Shown: positions 42,688 through 51,608, counted from the first letter of the stretch. The stretch is DNA of 64,000 nt from DASQJL01 sp036380835 (GCA_036380835.1 DASVDZ010000036.1:1-64000), one strand, 5' to 3'. The notes: generated by a model not told the origin, from the sequence alone. Numbers and translations: made by a program.

Positions 42688-44207
42688 GAGCGATGGCGGG
42701 CGTCGGCTTGGCGGCGTTGTTGACCGCTGCCCTGGCGGCGGCGGGGTGCGGGGGCGTGGGGACGATGGCCACCCGCTACAGCGCGGAGAAGCGGTACTGG
42801 AACGCGCAGCGCGACGAGCAGAAGGCGCGGCTCGCCGCGCGTCCCGACTCGACGACGCTCCTTCGCCTGCGGGAGGGCTATCGGGGCGTCCGATCCTCCG
42901 TGTCGCTCCCGCCTCAGCCGGCGGCGTCGGGTCCCGCGGCGATCGAGTACCGCGGGCTCTTCCGCACCCTGGCGAACGCCGAGATGCAGGCGGCCCGGCT
43001 GGCCCTCGAGGCCCGCCGTCCGGACCTGGCTCTCGAGGACGCGCAGTGGATCCTCGGCCACGCGGGAACGGACACCACCGCCGCGCGCCAGGCCGACTTC
43101 ATCGTCGTCGGCTGCTACCGGACGGTGGGGCGCTACGACGACGCGATCGCGGCCATCCACGAGATGCTGAAGAAGTATCCGCCGCAGCCGGCCGAGAAGC
43201 CCGGCGGGGAGGACGCCATCCTCTCGCTTCCCAACGCCCCGGTCGAGATCCGGCGGCAGCTCGGCGACGCCGACGGCATGAAGCGCGAGGAAGCGGCCGC
43301 GGTCGAATACTATCGCGGCCTCCTCCAGCGGCCCCAGCCGCTCGAGCTGGAGGCGCGCATCCGCGCGCGCTACGTGCGCGCGCTCCTCGCGCAGGGCGAC
43401 GCCCCCGCGTCGCTTCGCGAGGCGCAGGCGCTCGAGGATCTGGTGGGGCGCCATGCCGAGCTCAAGTCGTTCGAGCCGGACGTCCACTACGTGAACGCGA
43501 AGGTCCATGCCGTGACCGACAAGGACCACACGGCGGCGATCTCGCTCCTCGAGCGCGTCGCCACCGACTATCCGACGGCGAACGTCGCCGGTCCGGCGCT
43601 CTTCGAATCGGCCGCCCTGCTCGAGGATCAGAAGAAGTTCGACCTGGCGAAACAGCGCTACAAGGATGCGGCCGCCCGTTATCCCGGCAACCTCGACGTG
43701 GCGCCGGTGTCGCTCTACCGGCAGGCCATGCTCGAGGACCGAACGGGGAATTGGCCCATCGCCAAGGCGATCCTCGAAGCGCTCCCGCTCAAGTACCCGG
43801 GGACCCAGGCTTCGGCGGAGGCGCCACTGGCGATCGCGCAGAGGTACGCCCGGGTTGGGGATCGGGCTGCCATGAACGTGGCCCTCCAGAAGGCGGTGGA
43901 GGTCTATCGAACGCTCGCGGCAAGGGATTCCTCGGGAGCGGCGGGAGCGGTCTACAGGTGGAACATCTTAAAGTGTCAGTTGAACTTACAGGACTGGCAG
44001 GGGGCCCTCCAGGCCGTGGACGAGCTGGTGGCGCACAATCCAGGCCATCCCTTTACGGCGCAAGCGCTTCTGGAGGGAGCCAAAGTGGCCCAGGCGCAGA
44101 AGCTCGTGGACCGGGCGGCGGGCTATTTGCAGCGCTTCCTCCAGGACTACCCCAACTCCCCGGCGGCCGCGAAGGTCCGGGAAGATCTGAAGGGCCTGGG
44201 GGGGTAG
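42684..44207 (+). CDS. TPR-repeat lipoprotein
   Basis: 507 residues. Start at 42684, whose ATGA overlaps the upstream stop. Lipoprotein signal (LAALLTAALAAAGC, Cys ~22) followed by mostly TPR-like helical repeats (YDDAIAAIHEMLKKYPP, AAISLLERVATDYPTANVAGPALFESAALLEDQKKFDLAKQRYKDAAARYP, VDRAAGYLQRFLQDYPNSPAA). It resembles BamD/YbgF-like tetratricopeptide assemblies of the envelope. Specific role unknown. Confidence 0.8.
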   Translation: MRAMAGVGLAALLTAALAAAGCGGVGTMATRYSAEKRYWNAQRDEQKARLAARPDSTTLLRLREGYRGVRSSVSLPPQPAASGPAAIEYRGLFRTLANAEMQAARLALEARRPDLALEDAQWILGHAGTDTTAARQADFIVVGCYRTVGRYDDAIAAIHEMLKKYPPQPAEKPGGEDAILSLPNAPVEIRRQLGDADGMKREEAAAVEYYRGLLQRPQPLELEARIRARYVRALLAQGDAPASLREAQALEDLVGRHAELKSFEPDVHYVNAKVHAVTDKDHTAAISLLERVATDYPTANVAGPALFESAALLEDQKKFDLAKQRYKDAAARYPGNLDVAPVSLYRQAMLEDRTGNWPIAKAILEALPLKYPGTQASAEAPLAIAQRYARVGDRAAMNVALQKAVEVYRTLAARDSSGAAGAVYRWNILKCQLNLQDWQGALQAVDELVAHNPGHPFTAQALLEGAKVAQAQKLVDRAAGYLQRFLQDYPNSPAAAKVREDLKGLGG

Positions 44208-44234
44208 CTAATCGCATGCGGCCGAAGAATCTTG

Positions 44235-44264
44235 TTGCTTGCGCTCCGATCCGTCATGTATAGT
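44235..44264 (+). promoter_or_regulatory. Candidate promoter of the PEP-CTERM gene
   Basis: TTGCTT (44235-44240), 18 nt, TATAGT (44259-44264), in an AT-richer patch. The predicted start is near 44271, giving a ~110-nt leader. Confidence 0.45.
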
Positions 44265-44299
44265 ATACAGCGGATTGCAGAGACGTGGGAGACGACGTG

Positions 44300-44317
44300 G
44301 TGCGTTGCATAACGCAC
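44300..44317 (+). promoter_or_regulatory. Inverted repeat in the leader of the PEP-CTERM gene
   Basis: GTGCGTT-GCAT-AACGCAC, perfect 7-bp arms around a 4-nt centre, about 65 bp before the ATG. It could be an operator or a small leader hairpin. I found no c-di-GMP riboswitch core around it. Confidence 0.3.
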
Positions 44318-44382
44318 ACCCGTCGCCGGTGAAGCCGATCACATACGATTGATTGGCGGCCACACTTGACCTGGGGGGTCAC

Positions 44383-45156
44383 ATGATTCGTAAGGCAGTC
44401 TTCACAGTCGCGGCTCTATGCGGCATTCTCGGCGCATCGACCGCGATGGCGCTTCCCGAGCTTCAGTTGTACATCGACGGCGCGACGTACGACGCGACCA
44501 CCGAGACGTGGGTTGTGAACTCCGACAACTTCACGCTCTGGGTGATCGGCGACGTCGGCGCGAAGGGCACGATCTCCGACGTGACGCTCTCGGCGGCGTT
44601 CCTCACGAGCGAGTCGGGCACGATCACGATCACGCCGACGACGACGGGCGGCAGCGGCGGATTCACGGATCCGTCGACCCCCGGCGCCGTGTCGCAGTTC
44701 ATCTTCGGCGGCAATGACGGCGATGCGCCGCTCCTTTCCGACGGCTCGAGCCTCCCGACGCATGGGATCTTCGGACCGGGCGTCAGCTTCTACCAGTACG
44801 CGCTCGGCGACTTCACGCTGACGGATTCGCCGCTCGGCGACTTCCAGACCAGCGTCCCGACGCCGACCTCGGAGATGGGCCAGATCAACGCGTATACCGT
44901 GGCGATCACGGGCTTCACGCAGGTCCACTTCGACGCCATGAACAACGTCGAGGCCGGCAACCACATCAACTACATCTTCGCTCCGTTCTCTCATGATGCC
45001 GAGGGCGGCGGCAGCGGCGGTAGTGGTGGCAGCGGTGGCAGCGGTGGCAGCGGCGGTAGTGGTGGCAGCGGCGGCAGCGTGCCGGAGCCGGGCTCCATGC
45101 TGCTCCTCGGCACGGGCCTCGTCGGCCTCGTGGCGGCCAAGTCGCGCAAGAAGTAA
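44383..45156 (+). CDS. PEP-CTERM sorting-domain protein with Gly-Gly-Ser linker
   Basis: 257 residues from the ATG at 44383. Signal peptide (VFTVAALCGILGASTAMA), a ~190-residue beta-rich extracellular domain (choice-of-anchor type), a (GGS)8 spacer, then VPEPGSMLLLGTGLVGLVAA-KSRKK: the PEP motif, one membrane helix and a basic tail that define PEP-CTERM proteins. Exosortase cleaves such proteins and they end up in the exopolysaccharide matrix. No exosortase or EPS gene is visible in the window. It has its own candidate promoter and a strong terminator, so it is monocistronic. Confidence 0.88.
   Translation: MIRKAVFTVAALCGILGASTAMALPELQLYIDGATYDATTETWVVNSDNFTLWVIGDVGAKGTISDVTLSAAFLTSESGTITITPTTTGGSGGFTDPSTPGAVSQFIFGGNDGDAPLLSDGSSLPTHGIFGPGVSFYQYALGDFTLTDSPLGDFQTSVPTPTSEMGQINAYTVAITGFTQVHFDAMNNVEAGNHINYIFAPFSHDAEGGGSGGSGGSGGSGGSGGSGGSGGSVPEPGSMLLLGTGLVGLVAAKSRKK
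45004..45078 (+). repeat. Gly-Gly-Ser codon repeat
   Basis: Twenty-five codons coding for G followed by eight GGS units, in a 9-nt rhythm with codon variation (GGC/GGT, AGC/AGT). The variation shows selection on the protein more than recent slippage, though slippage remains possible. Confidence 0.9.
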
Positions 45157-45179
45157 CAGACCAGAAGTCGCGCATTCCC

Positions 45180-45218
45180 CGAGGGCGGTGGCTCCTGCCA
45201 CCGCCCTCGATTCATTTT
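45180..45218 (+). terminator. Rho-independent terminator of the PEP-CTERM gene
   Basis: Perfect 13-bp stem CGAGGGCGGTGGC / GCCACCGCCCTCG with a TCCT loop, followed by the T-rich ATTCATTTT. It lies 24 bp after the stop. Confidence 0.85.
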
Positions 45219-45249
45219 CGAATCGTCCCGGTCCCCGGCGGTGCCTTTC

Positions 45250-45279
45250 TTGACGCGTCGCGGAGTGCTGTGATAGCAT
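45250..45279 (+). promoter_or_regulatory. Candidate promoter of the EF-G-like gene
   Basis: TTGACG (45250-45255) with an AT-rich -10 region at 45271-45279 (TGATAGCAT; TAGCAT at 18-nt spacing), downstream of the strong terminator. The leader would be ~50 nt. Confidence 0.45.
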
Positions 45280-45337
45280 CGTTCTAATCTGGTATTTCTA
45301 TGGTATGCAAAAGGTTACCTAGAGATCGGGGGCGCCC

Positions 45338-47428
45338 TTGAGAGAGTTCCAGACGGACCAGATCCGGAACGTCGCGCTCGTTTCGCAGCACGGCACAGGC
45401 AAGACCTCCCTCGCGGAATCGATCCTCTTCCGAACCAAGTCGATCGCTCGCCACGGCAAGATCGAAGACGGCACCACGACGCTCGACTTCACGCCGGAGG
45501 AGACGCATCGCAAGATCTCGATCAGCCTCGGCGTGGCGCCGGTGGAATGGCGCGATCACAAGATCAACCTGATCGACACCCCCGGCTACGCGGACTTCGT
45601 CGGCGATCTCGTCTCCGGACTCAGCGCCGCCGACGGCGCGCTGCTCTGTCTTCGCGCGGCGGCGGGGGTCGAGGCGGGAACCGAGGCGGTTTGGGAGAAG
45701 GTCGAAGAGCGGGGCGCGCCGGTGCTCGCGGCGATCACCCAGATGGAGAAGGAGCACGCGAACTTCGCCTCCGCGCTCGCCGCGGGCTCCGAACGCCTCG
45801 GCAAGCGATTCGTCGCGGTGGCCTGGCCGATCGGCCAGGCGGACAAGTTCCGCGGCCTCGTGGACCTCGCGTCGAACAAGGCGTTCCTGTTCCAGAAGGA
45901 CGGCTCCATGAAGGAGGAGTCGATCCCGGCGGAGGTGGCGGGCGAGGCGCAGCAGGCCCGGTCCGCGCTCGTTGACGCCGCGGCCGAGGCCGACGACGCG
46001 CTCCTCGAGAAGTTCCTCGGCGGCGAGGAGCTTTCCGTGGAGGAGATCCACACCGGGCTCCGCGAGGGCGTCGCCGCCTGCTCCTTTGTGCCCGCGATCC
46101 CCGTGTCGGCGTACGCCCTGGCCGGCGTCGATTTCCTCCTCGATACGATCGTCGACCTCATGCCGTCGCCGGGCCAGGTCGGACCGATCGCGGGGACGAA
46201 GCCCGGGAACGGCGAGAAGGAGGAGCTGAAGGCCGACCCGGCCGGGCCCCTCGCGGCGCTCGTATTCAAGACGAGCAGCGAGAGCCACGCCGGCGACCTC
46301 TCCCTCGTTCGCGTCTTCTCCGGGACGCTCGCGCCCGGCAAGGAGGTCTGGAACTCGAGCGCCGAGCGCACGGAGAAGATCGGCCAGCTCTTCACGGTGC
46401 TCGGGAAGGACCGGAAGGACGCGGGGACGATCCGGGCGGGGGACATCGGCGCCGCCGTCAAGCTGCGGGAGACCCACACCGGACAGACGCTCTGCGACAA
46501 GAACCGCGCGATCGTGCTCGCGCCCGTGCCGTTCCCGGACGCGACCCACGAGGTGGCCATCGCCCCGAAGCACAAGGGCGAAGAGGAGAAGATGGGCTCG
46601 GGCCTTCACAAGCTGAGGGAAGAGGATCCCACCATCCACGTCCGCGTCGACGGCGATCTCCACCAGACGGTGCTCTCCGTGCTCGGCGACCTCCACGTGG
46701 ACGTCGTTCTGGAGAAGCTCGCGCGGCGTTTCAGCGTTCAAGTGGACACGTACAAGCCGCGCATCCCCTACCGCGAGACGATCCGCAAGTCGGTCAGCAA
46801 GCAGGGCCGGCACAAGAAGCAGACCGGCGGTCGGGGCCAGTTCGGCGACGTCCACGTCCGCCTCGAGCCGCGGAAGCACGGCGAGGGATTCGAATTCGTG
46901 GACGAGATCGTGGGCGGGTCGGTCCCGCGGAACTACATTCCCGCGGTGGAGAAGGGAATCATCGAGGCGATGCACGAAGGCGTCCTCGCCGGCTACCCGG
47001 TCGTGGACGTGCGCGCCGCCCTCTACGACGGCTCCTACCACACCGTCGACTCCTCGGAAATGGCGTTCAAGATCGCGGGCTCGATGGCGTTCAAGGAAGG
47101 CGCGAAGGAGGCGAGCCCGGTCCTCCTCGAGCCGATCGTGGAGATCGAGGTTCGCGTCCCGAAGGATTTCGTCGGCGCGGTCACGGGCGACCTCTCGTCG
47201 AAGCGTGGGAAGATCCTCGGCATGGCGTCGGGCACGCGCTACGACGTGATCCGCGCCCACGTTCCCCAGGCCGAGATCTACAAGTACTCGACGCATCTCC
47301 GCTCGTTGACGCAGGGACGCGCGTCGTTCAAGACCCGGTTCAGCCATTACGAGGAGATCCCCCGCGAGCTGGCCGACAAGGTCATCGCCCAGGCAAAGGC
47401 CGACAAGGAGGCGATGGCTTCGGCGTAG
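45338..47428 (+). CDS. EF-G-like translational GTPase with altered nucleotide-binding motifs
   Basis: 696 residues. A TTG start at 45338 is the only possible one, since an in-frame TAG lies five codons upstream. EF-G-like five-domain architecture: G domain ~1-270, domain II (LAALVFKTSSESHAGDLSLVRVFSG), domain III, domain IV (YRETIRKSVSKQGRHKKQTGGRGQFGDV) and domain V (LSSKRGKILGM). The closest relatives should be FusA2/EF-G2-type proteins. The P-loop is SQHGTGKTS, where EF-G has GHxxxGKT. G3 is DTPGYADF. The guanine-specificity motif NKxD is TQME, losing all three consensus residues. GTP binding may therefore be changed. Distinct from housekeeping EF-G, which is not in the window. Confidence 0.9.
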   Translation: MREFQTDQIRNVALVSQHGTGKTSLAESILFRTKSIARHGKIEDGTTTLDFTPEETHRKISISLGVAPVEWRDHKINLIDTPGYADFVGDLVSGLSAADGALLCLRAAAGVEAGTEAVWEKVEERGAPVLAAITQMEKEHANFASALAAGSERLGKRFVAVAWPIGQADKFRGLVDLASNKAFLFQKDGSMKEESIPAEVAGEAQQARSALVDAAAEADDALLEKFLGGEELSVEEIHTGLREGVAACSFVPAIPVSAYALAGVDFLLDTIVDLMPSPGQVGPIAGTKPGNGEKEELKADPAGPLAALVFKTSSESHAGDLSLVRVFSGTLAPGKEVWNSSAERTEKIGQLFTVLGKDRKDAGTIRAGDIGAAVKLRETHTGQTLCDKNRAIVLAPVPFPDATHEVAIAPKHKGEEEKMGSGLHKLREEDPTIHVRVDGDLHQTVLSVLGDLHVDVVLEKLARRFSVQVDTYKPRIPYRETIRKSVSKQGRHKKQTGGRGQFGDVHVRLEPRKHGEGFEFVDEIVGGSVPRNYIPAVEKGIIEAMHEGVLAGYPVVDVRAALYDGSYHTVDSSEMAFKIAGSMAFKEGAKEASPVLLEPIVEIEVRVPKDFVGAVTGDLSSKRGKILGMASGTRYDVIRAHVPQAEIYKYSTHLRSLTQGRASFKTRFSHYEEIPRELADKVIAQAKADKEAMASA

Positions 47429-47456
47429 GCTTCCCCGCCGGAATCGGCAATCCATC

Positions 47457-49655
47457 ATGCGCCTGCGAACGATCGTCCTGCTCACCATCCTCGCGCACGG
47501 CGGCGTCGGTCCGGCCCGGGCGGCCCGTCCCGCGGACGAGCGCGCGTCGCGCTTCACGCCGCCCGCCCGGCGGATGGCCCCGGTCCTCTCCCGCGCCGCG
47601 CTCGATCGCGTGGCGGGCGGGGCGCGGGCCACCCTCTGGGTCTTCTTCACCGACAAGGCGATTCCCGACGCGTCCCGATTCGACCGCGATCTCCGCGCGG
47701 CCGGCGCGCGGTTGACCGCGCGCGCGCGGGCGCGGCGCGCCCGCGAGACCGACGGACGCTTCGTCGCCGACGCGACCGATCTGCCGGTTCCGAGCGTCTA
47801 CGTGGACGCCGTGAGCGCGACCGGCGCGTCGATCCGCCACGTGAGCCGCTGGCTCGACGCCGTCAGCGTGACGGCGGGCGAGGCCGAGGCCCGGCGCATC
47901 GCCGCGCTCCCGTTCGTCCGCGCGGTGCTGCCACTCCGGCCGTCGCGGCGCGTGGGGACGGTCGGCGAGGTGGTCCCGGTTCCTCCCGGAACCGGCGACG
48001 GGGGCCGCGAGGGCTCGGGCGCGCTCGGGATCGAGCCGGGGGGTCGCCTCGCGAGCGAGCTCGCGAAGCCGTCCTCGTACGGTTCGTCGCTCACCCAGCT
48101 CGCGAGCATCAACGTTCCCGCCGCCCACGACTCCGGGTGGAGCGGCGCGAACGAGATCGTCGCCATGTTCGACACCGGGTTCAACAAGAGCCACTCGGCG
48201 ACGATCCAGCTCAAACGGCTCGCGGAATGGGACTTCGTCTTCGGGGACGGCGAGACGGCGAACCAGGTGAACGACGCGACGGCGGCGTGGGATCACGGCA
48301 CCGGCACCTGGGCGGTGGCCGGCGGCTACTACCTCAACAACCTGATCGGCCCGGCCTACAACGCGACGTTCCTCCTCGCGAAGACCGAGGACGTCCGCTC
48401 GGAGACCCCGGTGGAGGAGGACAACTGGGTCGCCGCCGCGGAGTGGGCCGACTCGATCGGCGCCGACGTGATCTCCTCGTCCCTCGCCTACCTGGACTTC
48501 GATCCGCAGGGGCCGTCCCCTGGGGACTACACGTACGCCGATCTCGACGGGTACACGACCGTCGTGACGCTCGGAGCGGTCTTCGCCCAGCGTCACGGCA
48601 TCGTCGTCTGCAACGCGAACAGCAACAACGGCCCCGCCCCGGGATCGCTCTGGGCGCCGGCCGACGCCGACAGCATTCTCTCCGTGGGGGCGGTCGACAA
48701 CTCGAACGTCGTCCCCACCTTCTCGAGCCGCGGGCCGACCGCGGACGGGAGGATCAAGCCGGAGGTGGTGGCGCAGGGGGTCAGCACCTACTGGGCCGTC
48801 GCGTCGAACAACACCGCGATCGGCCTCGCGAACGGAACGTCGCTCTCGACGCCGCTCGTGGCCGGCGCCGCCGCGCTCGTGCGCGAGGCGCACCCGGAGT
48901 GGGGCGTCGGGCAGGTCCGGTCGGCCCTGATGGAGACCGCCGACAGCGCCTCGACACCTGACAACGACCGGGGCTGGGGCCGGATCAACGTCGTCCAGGC
49001 CATCTACAACTCGTCCTACGGCCCCCCGATCTACCCCAAGCCGTTCGATCTCCTGGTGCCGCCGAACCAAAGCTCCGTCTCGACGACGCCGGTCACGCTC
49101 AAGTGGCACCGATCGAAGGACCTCACGCCGGGGGACGCGGTGACGTATCAGGTCGTGCTCTACAACGTGACGGCGCCCGACCAGATCCTCTTCCAGAGCA
49201 CGACCCCCGACACGTTCGTGGTGATGACGGGGTACCTCGGGCCGAGCAAGACGTACGAGTGGAAGGTGACCGCGCTCGATCTCCTGGGACATCCACGCGA
49301 TTCCCGCGAGCCGTTCCGGTTCACGACGGGCGCCACGACCGACGTGGCGCTCCCGCCGTCGGCCCCGCAGGTCGTCCTCTTCCAGAGCCGGCCGAATCCG
49401 GCCCATCGGGCGACGGACATCCCGTTCACGCTGGGGGGCTCCGGCGCCACCGTGCACGCCTCGCTCCGGATCTTCGACGCGCGCGGGAGGCTCGTCCGCA
49501 CGTTGCTCGACTCGGACGAGCCGACGGCGCGCCGGTACGTGATCCGGTGGGACGGCCGGGATCAAAACGGGGCCACGGTGGCTTCGGGAATCTACTACTA
49601 TCGCCTGAACGCGGCCGAGCGCGAGGAAACGCGCCGGCTCGTGCTGCTGCGCTAG
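47457..49655 (+). CDS. Subtilisin-like serine protease with FlgD-like C-terminal module
   Basis: 732 residues. Signal sequence (IVLLTILAHGGVGPARA), a ~160-residue propeptide-like region, then a peptidase S8 domain with the complete triad: Asp in VAMFDTGFN, His in WDHGTGTWAVAGG, Ser in NGTSLSTPLVAGAAALV, and the oxyanion Asn in CNANSNNG. A fibronectin-like region (~525-640; VTLKWHRSKDLTPGD) and a FlgD-like type-A sorting-style module (SRPNPAHRATDIPF, RWDGRDQNGATVASGIYYYRL) follow. An exported surface or extracellular protease. Confidence 0.92.
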   Translation: MRLRTIVLLTILAHGGVGPARAARPADERASRFTPPARRMAPVLSRAALDRVAGGARATLWVFFTDKAIPDASRFDRDLRAAGARLTARARARRARETDGRFVADATDLPVPSVYVDAVSATGASIRHVSRWLDAVSVTAGEAEARRIAALPFVRAVLPLRPSRRVGTVGEVVPVPPGTGDGGREGSGALGIEPGGRLASELAKPSSYGSSLTQLASINVPAAHDSGWSGANEIVAMFDTGFNKSHSATIQLKRLAEWDFVFGDGETANQVNDATAAWDHGTGTWAVAGGYYLNNLIGPAYNATFLLAKTEDVRSETPVEEDNWVAAAEWADSIGADVISSSLAYLDFDPQGPSPGDYTYADLDGYTTVVTLGAVFAQRHGIVVCNANSNNGPAPGSLWAPADADSILSVGAVDNSNVVPTFSSRGPTADGRIKPEVVAQGVSTYWAVASNNTAIGLANGTSLSTPLVAGAAALVREAHPEWGVGQVRSALMETADSASTPDNDRGWGRINVVQAIYNSSYGPPIYPKPFDLLVPPNQSSVSTTPVTLKWHRSKDLTPGDAVTYQVVLYNVTAPDQILFQSTTPDTFVVMTGYLGPSKTYEWKVTALDLLGHPRDSREPFRFTTGATTDVALPPSAPQVVLFQSRPNPAHRATDIPFTLGGSGATVHASLRIFDARGRLVRTLLDSDEPTARRYVIRWDGRDQNGATVASGIYYYRLNAAEREETRRLVLLR

Positions 49656-49702
49656 ACACGTTTCGGCGCCTCCGGGCTCCCGGAGGCGCCATGGGGGCGA
49701 GC

Positions 49703-50455
49703 ATGTCCGGTCACTCGAAATGGGCGACGATCAAGCGGAAGAAGGCCGCGATCGACGCGAAGCGGGGCAAGGTCTTCACGAAGTACATCAAGGAGATCAT
49801 CGTCGCCGCCCGCGCCGGAGGCGGCGACCAGAACGCGAACCCGAGGCTTCGCACCGCGGTGCTCGGCGCCAAGTCGGTGAACATGCCGGCCGACAACATC
49901 GACCGGGCGATCAAGAAGGGGACCGGCGAGTTGGAGGGCGTGCACTACGAAGAGGTCACGTACGAAGGCTACGGGCCGGGCGGGATCGCCATCCTCATGG
50001 AGTCGCTGACCGACAACCGGAACCGGACGACGGGCGAGCTGCGCCACCTCCTGACCAAGAGCGGCGGCCGGATGGCCGAGGCCGGCGCGGTGCAGTGGAT
50101 GTTCCACGTCAAGGGGCAGATCGCCGTGCCGCGGAGCGCCGTCGAGGAGGACACGCTGCTCGAGCTGGTGCTCGACGCCGGAGCCGAGGACGTCGGCACG
50201 GACGATCCCGACCACTACGAGATCACGACGCCGCTCGCGCAGTTCGAGGCGGTCAAGAGCGCGCTGGCGGACAAGGGAATCACGATCACCTCGGCGGAGA
50301 TCGCCAAGGTGCCGCAGAGCGTCATCTCGCTCAGCGAGAAGGACGCCGAGCAGGCCTTGAAGCTCATGGAGGCGCTCGAGGACCATGACGACGTCCAACG
50401 GGTCTCGTCCAATCTCGATATCTCGGAAGACGTCCTCTCCAAGCTCCAGCCCTGA
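49703..50455 (+). CDS. yebC: YebC/PmpR family regulator (TACO1-like)
   Basis: 250 residues from the ATG at 49703, giving the invariant start MSGHSKWATIKRKK; an ATG 12 nt earlier is also possible. Family motifs throughout: ARAGGGDQNANPRLRTAV, NMPADNIDRAIKKGTGEL, YEGYGPGGIAILMESLTDNRNRT, KSGGRMAEAGAVQWMF. YebC proteins are reported as transcriptional regulators and, more recently, as ribosome-associated factors for translation of difficult stretches. First gene of the yebC-ruvC-ruvA-ruvB-queA block. Its last 71 bp overlap the ruvC frame. Confidence 0.96.
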   Translation: MSGHSKWATIKRKKAAIDAKRGKVFTKYIKEIIVAARAGGGDQNANPRLRTAVLGAKSVNMPADNIDRAIKKGTGELEGVHYEEVTYEGYGPGGIAILMESLTDNRNRTTGELRHLLTKSGGRMAEAGAVQWMFHVKGQIAVPRSAVEEDTLLELVLDAGAEDVGTDDPDHYEITTPLAQFEAVKSALADKGITITSAEIAKVPQSVISLSEKDAEQALKLMEALEDHDDVQRVSSNLDISEDVLSKLQP

Positions 50456-50969
50456 CGGAGCGCCGCGCATCCTCGGCATCGACCCGGGGAGCCGCGCCAC
50501 CGGCTACGGTCTCATCCAGCCCGACGGGAGCCGGCTCCGCTACGAACGGTCGGGCGTGATCTCGCCCCGCCCCTCGCTCTCCTTCCCCGACCGCCTGCTG
50601 GCCGTCTACGACGGCCTGTCGCGCCTCCTGAGCGAGCTCTGCCCCGACGAGGTGGCCGTCGAGACCGCCTTCGTCCGGAAGAGCGCCCATTCGGCCCTCC
50701 AGATCGGCCACGTGCGCGGCGTGATCCTCCTGGCGGCGCGCCAGAGCGGCGCCGCCGTCTTCGAATACACCGCGCCCGAAGTGAAGCAGGCCGTCGTGCG
50801 GCAGGGCGCGGCCGCGAAGGAGCAGGTGGCCTTCATGGTGCGGCGCCTGCTCCCCGGCGTCGGCGTGCTCCGGGAGGACGAAGCCGACGCGCTCGCGGTC
50901 GCCGTCTGCCACGCGCACCGGGCGGCCCATCGAGGGATCCTTCGGGCCGCCGCGGGAGGGAGCCGATGA
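50385..50969 (+). CDS. ruvC: Crossover junction endodeoxyribonuclease RuvC
   Basis: 194 residues if started at the ATG at 50385. No ATG, GTG or TTG lies between there and the conserved RILGIDPGSRATG, so the first ~27 residues are translated from DNA that also codes for YebC. Acidic catalytic residues are present: Asp in LGIDPGS, Glu in VAVETAFV, and Asp in EDEADALAVAVCHAH. It resolves Holliday junctions with RuvAB. It overlaps ruvA by 4 bp. Confidence 0.93.
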   Translation: MTTSNGSRPISISRKTSSPSSSPDGAPRILGIDPGSRATGYGLIQPDGSRLRYERSGVISPRPSLSFPDRLLAVYDGLSRLLSELCPDEVAVETAFVRKSAHSALQIGHVRGVILLAARQSGAAVFEYTAPEVKQAVVRQGAAAKEQVAFMVRRLLPGVGVLREDEADALAVAVCHAHRAAHRGILRAAAGGSR

Positions 50970-51571
50970 TCGACGCCGTGACCGGCACGCTGGCCGCCAA
51001 GATGCCGACCTCCGCCGTCGTTCGCGTCGGCGGGTTCAGCCTCCGGCTCCTCATCTCCGTCTCCTGCTTCGAGACGCTCCCGGCGGTGGGCCGGGACGTC
51101 TCGCTCCTCACGTACCTGCACGTCCGCGAGGACGCGCTCCAGCTCTACGGCTTCGCCGACCACGTGGAGCGGGACGTCTTCGAGCGGCTCATCTCGGTCT
51201 CGGGGATCGGCCCCCGCCTCGCGGTCGGCATCCTGAGCGGCGCCACGGCGTCGCGCGTGCGCGAGGCGATCGAGGCGGGCGACGCGCCGTTCCTTCAGAC
51301 GCTTCCCGGGGTCGGGAAGAAACTCGCGCAGCGCCTCGTCGTGGAGCTGGGGGAGAAGCTGCTGCACCCGGGCGGCGTCCCGCCCGCGGGGGCGGGCATG
51401 CCCGGCGCCGTCACGTCGGGAATCGCCGCCGACGCGGCCGCGGCTCTGGCCGCGCTCGGGTTCACCAGAAACGGTGCCCTCGCGGCGGTGCAGGAAGCCG
51501 TGCAGGAGCTGGGGGCCGAGGCGACCGTGGAGAAGATCGTGCGCCGGGCGTTGCAACAGAAGGTGCGGTAG
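50966..51571 (+). CDS. ruvA: Holliday junction branch migration protein RuvA
   Basis: 201 residues. Domain I OB-fold (LQLYGFADHVERDVFERL), two helix-hairpin-helix motifs (LISVSGIGPRLAVGIL, LQTLPGVGKKLAQRLVVEL), an acidic/flexible linker (HPGGVPPAGAGMPG) and domain III that contacts RuvB (AAAALAALGFTRNGALAAVQEAV). It binds the four-way junction and loads RuvB. Coupled with ruvC and followed by ruvB. Confidence 0.95.
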   Translation: MIDAVTGTLAAKMPTSAVVRVGGFSLRLLISVSCFETLPAVGRDVSLLTYLHVREDALQLYGFADHVERDVFERLISVSGIGPRLAVGILSGATASRVREAIEAGDAPFLQTLPGVGKKLAQRLVVELGEKLLHPGGVPPAGAGMPGAVTSGIAADAAAALAALGFTRNGALAAVQEAVQELGAEATVEKIVRRALQQKVR

Positions 51572-51608
51572 CCTACCCTCGCCGCGACATCCCGAACCCG
51601 GAGCCGCC

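Noticed and set aside
44354..44375. Sigma54 promoter upstream of the PEP-CTERM gene (TGGCGG...CTTGAC)
   Set aside because: Spacing is off by one and the GC of the -12 element is missing.
44265..44382. c-di-GMP (GEMM) riboswitch upstream of the PEP-CTERM gene
   Set aside because: No GGCAAACC/GACGCAAAGCC core or tetraloop-receptor arrangement is present.
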